Shown here in pieces: positions 29,456 through 40,663 of a stretch of 64,000 nucleotides of DNA. Made by a program: the position numbers and the translations under genes. Each line of letters starts with the position of its first letter. Position 1 is the first letter of the stretch. The notes beneath the pieces were generated by a model. The model was not told the origin of the DNA and searched no databases. It worked only from the letters and a program-made list of their open reading frames with translations. The stretch spans positions 124,001-188,000 of the forward strand of contig NZ_CP122979.1 of NCBI RefSeq assembly GCF_029854295.1. Reading direction: 5' to 3'. The stretch is from Mesomycoplasma lagogenitalium (GTDB lineage Bacteria; Bacillota_I; Bacilli_A; Mycoplasmatales; Metamycoplasmataceae).

Positions 29456-31654
29456 ATGTCAAAAGAAAACATATTTAAAAAAATTGCTAGAATGAATTCT
29501 AAAAATAAAAGTAAGAAAAAAGACACAAATAAAACACCTGAACAAATTAAAAAGGCTAAAACTATTAGATATTCGCTTTTTGGTTTAGGTTTTGTTTCTT
29601 TATCTGCAATTGCAATAGGAGTTCCAATTGGTTTTGCAAATGTTAAAAAAGTTGTAATTGATAAAAGAGATGATAATAGCTTATTAGTTTCTTTTTCGTC
29701 ACCTGATGGTAAGGATGTTGATCTTACAATGAAAGAACTTTTAGATAGTGTTAAAGTTCCTTCAGTTTTAAATAAGGAAAAAATGGAAGAAGCTAAAAAA
29801 ACACTTGTAAAATATTTATATCAAGAGGAATACGAAGCTTCAAAATTATTTAAAGAAGCTTGAGATAAATCGTATGTTGAAGGTAAAACTAGCTCAAATT
29901 CAATTTTTAATCCAAATTTTAAAAGTTATGAAGAAGTTCAAAATGAACAAAAAAATAAATTAGAAGATCAAAGAAGACAATATCAAAAAAACTACGGTTA
30001 TGAAAATTGAGAATCGGAATTTAATAAATTTTTAACTACAAATGCTCAATTTGGTGGAGCAACAACTTTTGAAAAAGCGGTAGAACATTTAACATATACA
30101 ACAATTCAAGCAAAAGCTTTATCAAGATTTACTCCTGAATTTTCAACAGCATTTTTAGCAAAAGATGTTAAAAATCGTGTATTATCGGAAGATGTAAAAG
30201 ATAAAAATGGAAATATAGTGTTTGCTAAAGGCGAAAGATTATTTAAAGATATAATCATTTTAGATGATTCATCAGATAAAGGTAATAGTGCTACAAATGC
30301 TTTTTTACCTAATATTGACAAAAAAGAAAATGCACAAAAAACTCCTAAAGAATTAGCAAAAATCGCTGAAGATTATCGTGTTTCTGCTTTTTTAACAAAA
30401 TCCTACGTTAAAGAATATATGAATGCAAATAATGTTGTTAATAAATTTTACTTTTCCGAAAATGCAATTTTAAAAGACCAGTTTTATTTTTACGACATTT
30501 CACAATTAACAATTAATGCAACACAAAATCAAACAAATGCTCAGTCATTTTGAAAAATTGCTAAAAACGATTTAAAAGAACTTTTAAAATATTCAGTAAC
30601 TGAATTAAATGAAAATAATACTACTAAAACTGTTAAAACACATTTAGAGTTAATTGAAAATTTCAAAGGAGCATCTTCAGATGATAAAAATCAAAATGTT
30701 AATGATAAAATCCTTTTAGATTCTATTAATTCTTCAGTGAATAAAAGTAATGCACAATTTTTAGGACAAAAAGGGTTAAGAAACTTATCGCAAATTTTTA
30801 GCGGCGAAGATGCATCTTATGCACTTGCATTTGTAAACGACGTTTATAGCGCAAAAGAAGCGAATAACATTTTTTCACAAACTTTATTTACAAAAATAAA
30901 AGAGAAAATTTTTAAAAATGGTAATGAAATTTTATTACCAGAAAGCAGTTCATTAGCTAATAAATCACTTTCTGAAATAACAGAATTAAACAGAAAACTT
31001 TCTGAATTTATTGATAAATTAAGTGATGGGGATTTAAATTTAGTTGGTGATGCATTTAAAGAAACATTTGGCGAAACATCAACAAACGGACAACCTAATT
31101 CATATAAAATTAGTACAATTTACAAATTAAGTGAAAATAATTTTGTTGTTTATTCATCAAAAGGTTTAAATATAGTCACAAAAAATGAAATCAACACTTT
31201 TGATAAGTTGCAAAATATATTGAAAAAAGAATTGCAGTTAAATGCTAATAATCAAAATGATTCATCATTTAAATCGAGATTACAAGTTTCACAATTATTT
31301 GATCAATTAAAAGAAGATCAGTTTGTATTGAAAGAATTATTAACAAATGATAAGTTTAAAAATAAACTTCTAGAAGAAAATCAAGCAAATGCAACACAAG
31401 AAGCTAAAGATGAATATTTAAACACATTAAATAAAAATATTGATAATGCAGTTAATTCATATTCATTAAATAAAATATTAGAAATAAATAAAAAAGTTGA
31501 ACCATATTTAGAAACAGTTAGAAAAAATAATTTAAATGCCGACTATAAATTTAGTGATTCATTAAATCAATGAGTAATTGTCAATAAAGAAACAAAATCT
31601 GATATAGAAACAATTTTCGAAGCTTTACAAAAACATTATGGAATTAAAAAATAA
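29456..31654 (+). CDS. P80-like membrane protein of the P60/P80/HinT cluster
   Basis: A 732-residue protein with a basic cytoplasmic start, one membrane segment at about residues 38-60, and a large extracellular part rich in Lys, Asn and Glu. No lipobox. The order membrane protein - P60 lipoprotein - HinT, with an SD-coupled junction to the next gene, matches the p80-p60-hit cluster described in Mycoplasma hominis, whose products form a surface complex that binds HinT. Some features resemble PrsA/SurA-type secretion chaperones (large helical domain), but I see no PPIase signature. A 227-nt spacer upstream holds AT-rich DNA without other features. Confidence 0.75.
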
Positions 31655-31663
31655 GGAGGAAAA

Positions 31664-33325
31664 ATGAAAAAAATCAAAAATAAAAAATTAATACTATCTT
31701 CTTTAATAATTAGTTCTTTTACCTTGCCAGTGGCAATTTCTTGTTCAAACAATTATTCTGTTAATAGTTCAGAAAAAATAAAAGAAGATGATTTTTTAAA
31801 ATCTCAAGAAGTTAAATCGTTTATTGAATCTAAATATGTTGAAAATATTTTAATACAAAAAGTATTTAAAATTACTTCACAGTCATTAACATTTGAAATT
31901 GATAACAATCAAGGCGAATTTTATAAAAAAGCAAAAGAGGCATTTGATTTTTATCAAAAGCAAGAAATTAGAAAAAATCCTTCATTTACTGTTAAATTAT
32001 TTTCAGATTTAACTTCTAAAAATCAACTAACTGGCGAAGAAATTAATGTTTTAAAATCAGATATTGGACCTAAGCAAGAATTTGGTGAACAATCTTTTAA
32101 AATACTTTATAAAAATCCTTATTCAGGAATTAAAGCAACAGTTGATAAAATGCTTTTAGTCTCAAACTTTTTAATTAATTTAGATACTAAAGAGATTAAA
32201 GATTCTAAAAGATTTAAAGATTCTATTGCCGATTCTAATACAAATTACAACAAAAAAACAATCTATCAAAATATAAATCCAGAAAGCAAAGATTTTTTTC
32301 TAAAAGTTTTATTATTAGAAAAGCAACCGGGACAAATATGGAAATATGAAACTAGCGATGCAAATTATTTAACAGTAGTAAAATTGTTAAAAATTAAAGA
32401 TGCTACATCATTTAATTCTTTAATTAATAAACAAGAATTAAATTCTGATTTAACTGCTCAAATCAAAGATTTTGAGTTATTAGGTGTTAATGATTCTTTA
32501 AATGTAAAAGATTTATATGCATATAAAGGAATTTTGTATAATCAAGGTTCAAATGTTAAAGGTGATTTTAACTACAATGTTGATGCATTAAAAAAACAGG
32601 CAAAAATTGAAAGCGGTTTTGTTGATGAAAAAACAAGGTTAATTTATTCATCAGATGATTTATCTTCTTCAGAAAACTGGAAAGATAAAAAAATTTTGGC
32701 TTTAACTTTAAAAGATTCTTTTGATAAAAATAAAAACAAGTTTCAATTATCTAAAGATGATTTAGAAATTAAAGAAGCAAATTCGCACTCTAATGTAACT
32801 TACACAATAGAAAGAATTTTACCTTCAGAAACAAATCAAGAGAAAATGGTTGATGTTTTAGTTAAAATGTCGCTAGCAAATGGAAATAATAAATCAAATT
32901 ACTATTATTGAGTTAATGTCGATTGAACAAATGCTCAATCAGTTAAATACACACCAACAATTGCAGAAAATGGTCAAGATTTAAATGAACAATTTTTATC
33001 AGAAATTCCTGTATTAAATGAAGATTCAACTAAAGTTTCAGCCACATATTTTAATAAAATAGTTCCATTATATGATGAAGAAGTTGTAAAAAATGAAAAT
33101 GATAAAACTACTAAAAAAGTTTATTTTTCATTAAATAATACCCCTTGAAATTCAGATGAACAAAAACAAAAATTAGCATATTCATTATATTTAGCAGATT
33201 CTACTTCTTTATATAATGATGTAAAAAGTTTTTATGAAGATCTAGGATTTAAAATTTCATATAAAGACGAAGTTTTAAATCAAAAAACAGATAATGCAAA
33301 TAACTCTAAGGATGGTAAAAAATAG
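31664..33325 (+). CDS. P60-like surface lipoprotein
   Basis: A 553-residue lipoprotein: basic start, hydrophobic stretch, lipobox PVAISC with Cys27. AAGGAGG SD 4 nt after the P80 stop. TGA at 32909 is Trp (YYYWVNVDW), not a stop. Partner of the P80-like protein in a surface complex by analogy with M. hominis. Its TAG stop overlaps the GTG start of hinT (TAGTG). Confidence 0.8.
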
Positions 33326-33645
33326 TGGATAAATTATTTTTGAAAATAATTAACAGAGAACTTCCTGCAGATATTTTGTATGAAGATGATAAAGTAATTG
33401 CTTTTTTAGATATTAAACCAGTTCGAAAAGGGCACTTTTTAGTTATCCCTAAAAACTATTCTAGAAATTTAATTTCAATTAAAGAAGATGATTTTATTTA
33501 TTTAATGACAAAATCAAGAGAGCTTGCTTTAGAACAAATTAAAAAACTTAATGTCAAGGGATTCCAATTAATTGTAAATAACGAACCAGAAGCAAAACAA
33601 GTAGTTTTTCACACCCATGTTCACATCATTCCTAGTGATAAATAA
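33325..33645 (+). CDS. hinT: HinT purine nucleoside phosphoramidase (HIT family)
   Basis: A 106-residue HIT hydrolase acting on AMP-lysine-type phosphoramidates and aminoacyl-AMP. The active-site motif HTHVHIIPS (H-x-H-x-H) is at the C-terminus; ILYEDDKVIAFLDIKPVRKGHFLVIPK is typical of the N-terminal half (quoted here only as family landmark, see ILYEDDKVIAFLDI). It starts with GTG inside the preceding stop, a translationally coupled third gene of the P80-P60 operon. Confidence 0.93.
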   Translation: MDKLFLKIINRELPADILYEDDKVIAFLDIKPVRKGHFLVIPKNYSRNLISIKEDDFIYLMTKSRELALEQIKKLNVKGFQLIVNNEPEAKQVVFHTHVHIIPSDK

Positions 33646-33663
33646 AATTGAAATTATAAATTG

Positions 33664-33700
33664 AAAAAAATAGACAAATTTAATGGTCTATTTTTTTTAT
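33664..33700. terminator. Bidirectional terminator between hinT and TM2 gene
   Basis: AAAAAAATAGAC pairs with GTCTATTTTTTT over a 10-nt loop, between convergent genes. Confidence 0.88.
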
Positions 33701-33735
33701 ATAGTAAAAATGTGTCAAATTTATTTAATTTTATT

Positions 33736-34083
33736 TTAAATTTTTGTAGCGAATTGAAATAGTGATAATTCTCTTACAAGCATTTCGCTATTTAGTATTC
33801 TAGTTCTTTTTCTTACGGTAAACAGATCTAAAATAGTTCAAACTAGAAAACCACCAAATGTAATAAATTTTAAAAATGCTTGGCTTTCTTTTAAATAGAA
33901 TCTGTCAAGATTTATTATTCCTAATAAAAGTGCCACAGAAGGTTTTTTAAATTTAGCATCAACTGTTTTTTTAAATAACATTAGTTCTTCTGTGGTCATC
34001 TTTTTTAAAGCCACTTCTACTAAAGTTCTATCTTTTTTAACAACTTTTTTTATTACGGAATTTATTAACTGTCCTCTTTCCAT
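33736..34083 (-). CDS. TM2-domain membrane protein
   Basis: A 115-residue protein. After 45 charged helical residues (ALKKMTTEELMLFKK) comes the TM2 pattern: KKPSVALLLGIINLDRFYLKES, then FLKFITFGGFLVWTILDLF, i.e. two membrane helices joined by a short loop with the DRFYL motif. C-terminal tail RKRTR basic. Function of bacterial TM2 proteins is not known. A run of 16 T (minus strand) lies 43-58 nt before the start. Single-gene unit. Confidence 0.8.
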
Positions 34084-34225
34084 ATCATTCCTTTCATTTA
34101 TATTAAATTAATTTTAATACATTGCAAAAAAAAAAAAAAAACATAAAAATGCTTTTTTCAGTTAAAAATATGGCGATTTTGCCTCTTTTTCTTTTTTATT
34201 GAATTTTTAGTAAAAAAATAAAAAG

Positions 34226-34281
34226 TAAACATTTTAATTATTTAATCCATTTAAAATTGCATTAAATAATTAAAATGTTTA
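34226..34281 (-). terminator. 21-bp perfect AT-rich inverted repeat, probable tRNA-Thr terminator
   Basis: Arms 34226-34246 and 34261-34281 are perfect reverse complements around a 14-nt spacer. On the minus strand the hairpin is followed by CTTTTTATTTTTTT, so it can end the tRNA-Thr transcript. The flanking DNA (34084-34356) also holds the A16 run at 34126-34141 and nothing else recognisable. Confidence 0.6.
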
Positions 34282-34356
34282 ATAATTGCAAAAATAATAA
34301 GTGATATAATAATATATATTTTAATATTTATATAATTTAGGTCATTTTTTATGATA

Positions 34357-34432
34357 TGGTGCCAACAACAGGAATCGAACCTGCGACCCCATCCTTACCA
34401 TGGATGTGCTCTACCTACTGAGCTATGATGGC
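34357..34432 (-). tRNA. tRNA-Thr (anticodon GGU)
   Basis: Cloverleaf on the minus strand with encoded CCA. Acceptor GCCATCA pairs with TGTTGGC (one U-U opposition at the fifth pair); D arm GCTC/GAGC; anticodon stem CATCC/GGATG with loop ATGGTAA giving anticodon GGU; T loop TTCGATT. Minus-strand orientation, same as the TM2 gene. Confidence 0.93.
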
Positions 34433-34477
34433 ATTTTCATTAATATTATAACCTAAAAAGGAAAGAGGTGTAAAAAA

Positions 34478-35146
34478 ATGATGAGATTTTTTGCTCAAAA
34501 ACGCGAAGGAAACTATTTTATATTAAGTAAAGAAACTCTTGCACATATAAAAGTTGCAAGAGTGGAAAAGGAAAATTTTATTTGTATTTATAATGAAAAA
34601 TTTTATGAATGTGTCTTACATAATGATTTAGCACTAATTATTAAAGAAATTGAAGAAAACCACGAATTTCAAGGCGAAGTAGCAATTGCTTGCGCCATTA
34701 TTAATACAAAAAGATTTGAATGAATGATACAAAAAGCTACCGAATTAGGAGCTACTAGATTAATTCCACTTTTAACTGAAAGAGTTGAACAAAAATTGGG
34801 TGAAGATTTAATAAAAAAAGTTGAAAGATGAAATGAAATAGCAAAAAATGCTGCTGAACAATCTTTTAGAAATAAACCAATGCAAGTTGATTTTCCAGTA
34901 AAATTTGAAAAAGTTTTTGAAAACTTTTATAAGTTCAGGTATATTGCTCATGAAAAAGTTGAATATAAAATTAATAATACTTTTTTTCCTCAAGATTCAA
35001 TATTTTTAATAGGACCAGAAGGTGGTTTTACTGATAAAGAAGTTCAACTAGCATTAGATAATGACTATCAATTAATTTCTTTAGGAAAAAGAATTTTAAG
35101 ATCAGAAACAGCACCGCTTTTTATTTTATCTAGAATTGAAGAATAA
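34478..35146 (+). CDS. rsmE: 16S rRNA (uracil-1498-N3)-methyltransferase
   Basis: A 222-residue SPOUT methylase. The knot region shows IGPEGGFTDKEV and LGKRILRSETAPL, both diagnostic; the N-terminal PUA-like part is MRFFAQKREGNYF. KATELGATRLIPLLTERVE is another family block. An SD GAGG lies before a tandem ATG; either Met could start. Uses SAM from MetK. Monocistronic. Confidence 0.93.
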
Positions 35147-35248
35147 ATTAAAATAATTAAAATACAGCATATTTTATGCTACGTTTTTATATTATATAAA
35201 AACATTTTTTCCTTTCTTTTATGATAAAATTTAAATGGAAAGGAAAAA

Positions 35249-35902
35249 ATGTCAAATTTATTTAATAACAGAGAATATAATAATCCAAAGGGATTAGAAC
35301 CTGCTGTAGATAATTTAGAAAAAAGTCCAAATTGCAGTGTTGCTACAAAAGTAATATTTTGAATTTTTGGTACACTTTTATTATTTGCAGGACCAATTTA
35401 TTATTTAGTAAAAAGAAATAAGTTTTTAAGAATTCAAAACGAAATTAACGAAGCAGCTTCAGGAATTGATACACAACTTGCAAAGCGTGCTGATACTTTA
35501 ATTAAACTAGTTGACCAAGTTAAATCATTTAAAAATTTTGAAAAAGAAATTTTAACTGATGTTACAAAAATGAGATCACTAATGGGGCAATCCGGATTAT
35601 CAAATGCCCAAGAGCTTCAATCGCTTTCAAATAGTGTTTTAGGAAGATTGATCGCAGTTTCTGAAAATTATCCAGAATTAAAATCCAATCAACTTTATTA
35701 TGAATTAATGAATCAAACTTCATATTTAGAAAGAGAAATTGCAGCTTCTAGAAGATTATACAACTCAAAAGTTACTGCATTTAATTCTGAAATTTTTGTT
35801 TGACCAGCAAATATTGTTTCTTCAGATATGAAATTATCAACATTACCACTATTTCAAGCATCAGAAATTCAAAGACAAGATGTATCAATGAAGGATTTAT
35901 AA
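35249..35902 (+). CDS. LemA family membrane protein
   Basis: A 217-residue protein with one N-terminal membrane segment (about residues 33-55) and the LemA helical core: NEINEAASGIDTQLAKRADTL, LVDQVKSF, then YPELKSNQLYYELMNQTSYLEREIAASRRLYN, which carry the family pattern of paired helices (quoted blocks are landmarks). Function uncertain; LemA proteins are often beside DUF3137 genes, as here (4 nt to the next start). Confidence 0.92.
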
Positions 35903-35906
35903 TTAA

Positions 35907-36980
35907 ATGAAAATAGTAGAAAATTTTAAAACTTTTAATGTTTTCAAGGAAGAAGCAGATCAAAAATTCTTGCCTAAATTAACCGAGACAGTTGAAAGTT
36001 CCATTAGCGAAAAAGATAAAAAGAATTTAAAAATTTCATTGTTAGTCATTTCAGTTTCTTCAATTATTGCAATTGCTTTTTTAATCGGAATGGTAGCAGG
36101 TTTTTTTAATAAAAATATTAATGTTTTAGCATTAGTTGTTAGTTCATTGATTTTTATAATTATATCAATAATTTTAATAATGGTTTTTTACTATAAATCA
36201 ACAAAAATAAAAAAACGTATTAGAATGGAAATTAAAAAAAAATTAAATCCCGAACTAATGTATAAAGAGGCATTTGAAACTCTTGAAAAGGGCTTTACTT
36301 ATTTAGGATATAGCGATGACACTAACATTGAAAATCCTTCACAATTACAAGCTTTTAATAAATGTCAAATTACGGAAAAGGATATACAAACTTTTAGATA
36401 TAACGTTCCTTATGATGCGCATATAAAAGCAAGAAGTGCGAGTAAAAATTTATTAATTGATAATAAATACCCTGTTTCATTATTAAATATTTTATGAGAA
36501 AGAGTTGTTAAAGTAAATAATAAAGAAAATGTAGAATATTACAATACTGGAATTTTAAAAATCAATACAGAACATTTAAAAGATCGTGCATTTGATTTTG
36601 AATTATTAAAGAAAAAAGGACTTTTTGGACTAACTAATAAAGGAATTAAATTAGAAAATAACGAATTTAATAAAATTTTTAATCCAATATCTAAAAATGA
36701 ATTAAAAATCAGACAAATGTATACTCCATTAGCAATGGAAACTTCTGTAAATAGATATAAAGATAAAGCGGGAAGTAAAATATTTAATTTTACAATCACA
36801 TCAATTGGTAAAAATGTTTATTTTGAATATAATGTTGATTTTGGATTTATGGAATTAAATTTCCCTAATTCTATTAAAAAGGATAAATTAATTAAATATT
36901 TATATAATGATTTTTTAAAAGATACATATTCACTATACTATTTATTATCGTTTATCTATATTCCTCTTTATTTATATTAA
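35907..36980 (+). CDS. DUF3137-like membrane protein, partner of LemA
   Basis: A 357-residue protein with two adjacent membrane helices at about residues 45-95 and a cytoplasmic domain after them. The segment ending ELKIRQMYTPLAMETSVNRY and the following beta-rich part resemble the DUF3137 domain that commonly follows lemA in Firmicutes. Starts 4 nt after lemA, so co-transcribed. C-terminus is hydrophobic (LLSFIYIPLYLY). Function unknown. Confidence 0.75.
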
Positions 36981-36988
36981 AACAAAAG

Positions 36989-37025
36989 ACGAACTTAAAT
37001 CATTATTAGTTCGTTTTCTTTTTTT
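36989..37025 (+). terminator. Terminator of the lemA operon
   Basis: ACGAACT pairs with AGTTCGT over a 12-nt loop, followed by TTTCTTTTTTT. Confidence 0.8.
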
Positions 37026-37063
37026 AATTTTCTTTTTTTAAACATTAATATATAATTTAAAAT

Positions 37064-38140
37064 ATGGAAAATTCAATGTACAAATCTTTAATGACAATAA
37101 AGGAAAAGTATCAAGAACTTAATGACAAATTATTAGATTCTAATTTAATGCAAGATATAAAAAAGTACACACAAATTAATAAAGAAATTTCTTCAATTAA
37201 ACCGATAGTTGAAGCTTTTAATGAATATCAAATATTAGAAAACAATTTAAAAGATGCTAAATTATTATTAAATGAAAAAGATGAAGAAATTGTTTTAATG
37301 GCAAAATTAGAAATTACTAATGCAGAAGAAAAAATGCCTATTTTAGAAAAACAATTAATTGTTTTATTATTACCTAAAGACGAAAATGATGATAAAAATG
37401 TCATTATGGAAATTAGAGGTGCAGCCGGTGGAGATGAGGCTAATATTTTCGCTGGCGATCTTTTTAAAATGTATTCCAAATGAGCTGATTTAAATAATAT
37501 GAGTGTTAAAGTTTTAGATTCAACTTTTGCTAATTCTGGAGGATTTACACAAATAGTTTTTTCAGTTAGTGGACTAAATGCCTATTCAAAATTGAAATAT
37601 GAATCAGGTGTTCATAGAGTGCAAAGAGTTCCTGAAACAGAAACTCAAGGAAGGGTACATACATCAACTGCAACTGTTACTGTTATGCCTGAAGCTGATG
37701 AGGATGTTGATATTGAAATTAATCAAAGTGATTTAAGAATTGATACATTCCGTTCTTCAGGTGCCGGAGGTCAGTCAGTTAATACAACAGACTCAGCAGT
37801 TAGAATTACTCATATACCAACAGGAGTTATCGCTACTTCGCAAGACGGAAGAAGCCAAATTGCTAATCGTGAACTAGCGATGAAAATTTTAAAAACTAGA
37901 CTTTACGAACTAGAAATTAGAAAAAAACAAGAAACTGAAAGTGAGTTTAGAAAATTAGCGGGCTCAGGTGCTAGAAGCGAAAAAATCAGAACATATAATT
38001 ACCCACAAGATAGAATCACTGATCATCGAATTGCCTTTTCAACTTCATTAAAAACCGCCATTGCCGGACAATTAAATCCAATTATTGATGCTCTTTTAGC
38101 TGAAGAACAAGCGGAAAAAATTCAAAATGCAGGATTATAA
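37064..38140 (+). CDS. prfA: Peptide chain release factor 1
   Basis: A 358-residue factor reading UAA and UAG. GGQ at 235-237 catalyses peptide release; the stop-recognition tripeptide at 190-192 is PET, where most RF1 have PAT or PVT. RF1 alone suffices because UGA means Trp here, so RF2 is not expected. TATAAT at 37051-37056 is 7 nt before the ATG, suggesting a leaderless transcript. Overlaps prmC, its own modifying enzyme, by 14 nt. Confidence 0.97.
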
Positions 38141-38858
38141 CATTAGAAAAAAATTGCTTTTAAAAGAAAAATTAAGACATAATTTGCCTTTAAAAATCGG
38201 TGAATTAGAAAAAGAAAAATTAAAATCAGATATGCCAATTCAATTAATTGTAGGATTTATTGAAATGCAAAATGTTAAAATTTTACTTAAAGATAATAAA
38301 TTATTAATTCCTAGATATGAAACCGAGGAAGTAATAATCGAAAGTTTTAATTATATAAATAAACATAGTAAAGTTCTAGATTTATGTTGTGGTACCGGAT
38401 TTATCGGCATTGCAATAGCAAAAAATGTTAATTGTCAAGTATCGATGGTCGATATAGATGAAAATGCAATTTATTCCAGTGTTGAAAATGCAAAAATTAA
38501 TAATGTTGATAAAAATACAGATATTTATTTATCTGATTTGTTTTCATCAGTTCCAAAAACTGAACAATTTGATTTAATCATCTCTAATCCACCATACATT
38601 CCAGAAAACATTGTTTTAGATAGTTCCGTTTTAAATTGAGAAAATCATCAAGCTCTTTTTGCTAAAGAAAAGGGCAATTATTTTTATCGTCTAATTTTAG
38701 AAAATGCTAAATCATTTTTAAAACCAAAGGGATATTTAATATTTGAAATTTCAGATTGAAATGTAAATTTTTTAAAAAAATATCCAAATATTGATTTGAA
38801 AATTAAAAAAGATATTAATAATAAAAATCGTATTGCAATTATTCAATATAAAAAATAA
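38127..38858 (+). CDS. prmC: Release factor glutamine methyltransferase
   Basis: A 243-residue SAM-dependent enzyme that methylates the Gln of the GGQ motif of RF1. SAM motif [15 protein letters not shown] and catalytic [11 protein letters not shown] are present; [12 protein letters not shown] precedes them. Shorter than the usual 280 residues, mainly in the N-terminal helical domain. Overlap with prfA is a classic pairing. Confidence 0.95.
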
Positions 38859-38912
38859 AAAAATTATTTGTATATTTTTTAAAATGATGTATAATAATAA
38901 GGCTAAGAAGAT

Positions 38913-38986
38913 GCGAGTGTAGTTTAATGGCAGAACTTCAGCCTTCCAAGCTGACTATGAGGGTTCGATTCCCTTCACTCGCTCCA
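38913..38986 (+). tRNA. tRNA-Gly (anticodon UCC)
   Basis: Acceptor GCGAGTG/CACTCGC, anticodon stem TCAGC/GCTGA with loop CTTCCAA (anticodon UCC), T stem with loop TTCGATT, and encoded CCA. Preceded by TATAATAAT (from 38889) as promoter. Confidence 0.96.
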
Positions 38987-39001
38987 TTTCAGAAATGACC
39001 G

Positions 39002-39030
39002 AAAAAAGCAGTTATACTGCTTTTTTTAAT
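39002..39030 (+). terminator. Terminator of tRNA-Gly
   Basis: AAAAAAGCAG pairs with CTGCTTTTTT over a 5-nt loop. Confidence 0.85.
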
Positions 39031-39120
39031 AAAATCCAATATTAATAATCTTTGTTTAAAATTATCTTTTTTACTATTTTAAATATAAAATTTTGTTAAG
39101 TATTTTACTTTGTTTTATAA

Positions 39121-39160
39121 AAAAAATGATCCTTTAATTTTAGGATCATTTTTTTATAAA
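39121..39160 (-). terminator. Terminator of ldh
   Basis: AAAAAATGATCCT pairs with AGGATCATTTTTT over an 8-nt loop just beyond the ldh stop; works on both strands. Confidence 0.85.
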
Positions 39161-39180
39161 ATTAAAAGATTTATCTAAAA

Positions 39181-40119
39181 TTATTTAATTGAATTAATAG
39201 TATCTTTTACAATTTTCACGGATTTTTTAAATTTATTTAATTCTTTTTCATTCAGTTCTAATTCAACTATTTCTTTAATTCCATCTTTTCCGATAATTGC
39301 TGGAACACCAGTTACAACATCATTAACTTCATATTGATTTTCTAAATAAGCACCAACTGCTAAGATTTTGTTAGAATCTTCTTGAATATTTCTAACAATT
39401 TCTGCTAAACATGCACCAATTCCATAAAATGTTGCTCTTTTTCTTTCAATAATTCTATAAGCTTTTTGATACACTGGTTTTTCTAATAATTCTTCATAAT
39501 TAGATGGATTAATTCCAGTTTTTTCTTCGTATTTACTAAATGGAAGTGTTCCGATTTTAAAAGATGAGTAATTTACTAGTGATGAATCTCCGTGTTCACC
39601 AAGAACATAAGCATTAATATTATCTGTAGAAACACCAGTTTTCAAAGACAATAATCTCTTTAATCTAGCAGTATCCAAACTAGTTCCTGAACCAATTACT
39701 TTATTAGAATCAAATCCTGTTTCTTTTAAATAAACATAAGTTAAAACATCTACAGGATTTGAAGCAATAATTGTAATTCCGTTAAAACCGCTTTCTTTAA
39801 CGTTTCTTGCAATTTCTTTCATAATTAAAGAATTATCTTTAACCATTTCTAATCTTGTTTCACCAGGAGCTTGAGGTCTACCCGCTGTAATTACTAAAAT
39901 ATCAGCATCTTTAATGTTCGAATAATCTGTAGCATAAATATTATATTTTCTTGGTGAAGGGGAAATGGCATCTTCTAAATCAAGAACATTACCATCTCTA
40001 GGTCCTTCAAATTTGTCAATTAATCCATATTCACTTGCTAAACCTTGATTAATTGCTGAATAAAGAAACGATGTTCCTACGGCACCGCATCCAATTAAAA
40101 TAATTTTTGTTTCTTTCAT
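39181..40119 (-). CDS. ldh: L-lactate dehydrogenase
   Basis: A 312-residue NAD-dependent enzyme reducing pyruvate to lactate, the main way to reoxidise NADH in a fermenting mycoplasma. Rossmann motif GCGAVG at 10-15; GRPQAPGETRLEMV with the substrate-loop Arg; ASNPVDVLTY; catalytic GEHGDSS with His. A Gln rather than Arg is not at the pyruvate-selecting site (the loop reads APGETR as in LDH). Monocistronic. Confidence 0.95.
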   Translation of the reverse strand: MKETKIILIGCGAVGTSFLYSAINQGLASEYGLIDKFEGPRDGNVLDLEDAISPSPRKYNIYATDYSNIKDADILVITAGRPQAPGETRLEMVKDNSLIMKEIARNVKESGFNGITIIASNPVDVLTYVYLKETGFDSNKVIGSGTSLDTARLKRLLSLKTGVSTDNINAYVLGEHGDSSLVNYSSFKIGTLPFSKYEEKTGINPSNYEELLEKPVYQKAYRIIERKRATFYGIGACLAEIVRNIQEDSNKILAVGAYLENQYEVNDVVTGVPAIIGKDGIKEIVELELNEKELNKFKKSVKIVKDTINSIK

Positions 40120-40195
40120 ATCTTCTCCTTGTTTATATTTTAAATTATACTCCTATTTATTTAATTTTAAATAGGTTTTTTAGTAAAATAAAATA

Positions 40196-40663
40196 ATGGA
40201 AAAAGAAAAAGATTTAAATGATGTTTTTATCACTACAACTGATACAGTTGTTGGAATAGGAGTTCCAGTTAATAGTAATAATGTTGAAATTTTATATAAA
40301 TTAAAAAATAGAAATTTGTCTAAAAAAATTATTATTTTAGTTTCATCAATTGAACAAGCAAGAACTTTTAAACAATGAAATATTGATGCTGAAAAAATGG
40401 CACATAAATATTGACCAGGAGCTACAACATTAGTAGTTAATGATCAAGGTTTTAGAATGCCTGATCAAAGTGGATTATTACAATTACTTGAAAAATTAGG
40501 TCCTTGCTATGTAACTAGTGCAAATATTTCAGGAAAACAGACATTAAATTTGCAAGAAGCACAAAAAACTTTTTTTATGATAAAAAAGGTTTATGATTTT
40601 GGAGAAGGAACTAATAAACCTTCAAAAATTATTAGAGTTGAAAATATGGAGGAAATAAGATAA
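40196..40663 (+). CDS. tsaC: Threonylcarbamoyl-AMP synthase (Sua5/YrdC/TsaC)
   Basis: A 155-residue short form of the enzyme that makes threonylcarbamoyl-AMP from Thr, bicarbonate and ATP for t6A37 in tRNA. TTDTVVGIG, the KKIIILV block with KLKNR, WPGATTLVV and TSANISG are family motifs. It lacks the C-terminal Sua5 domain. Overlaps rpiB by one base (ATAATG). Confidence 0.92.
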
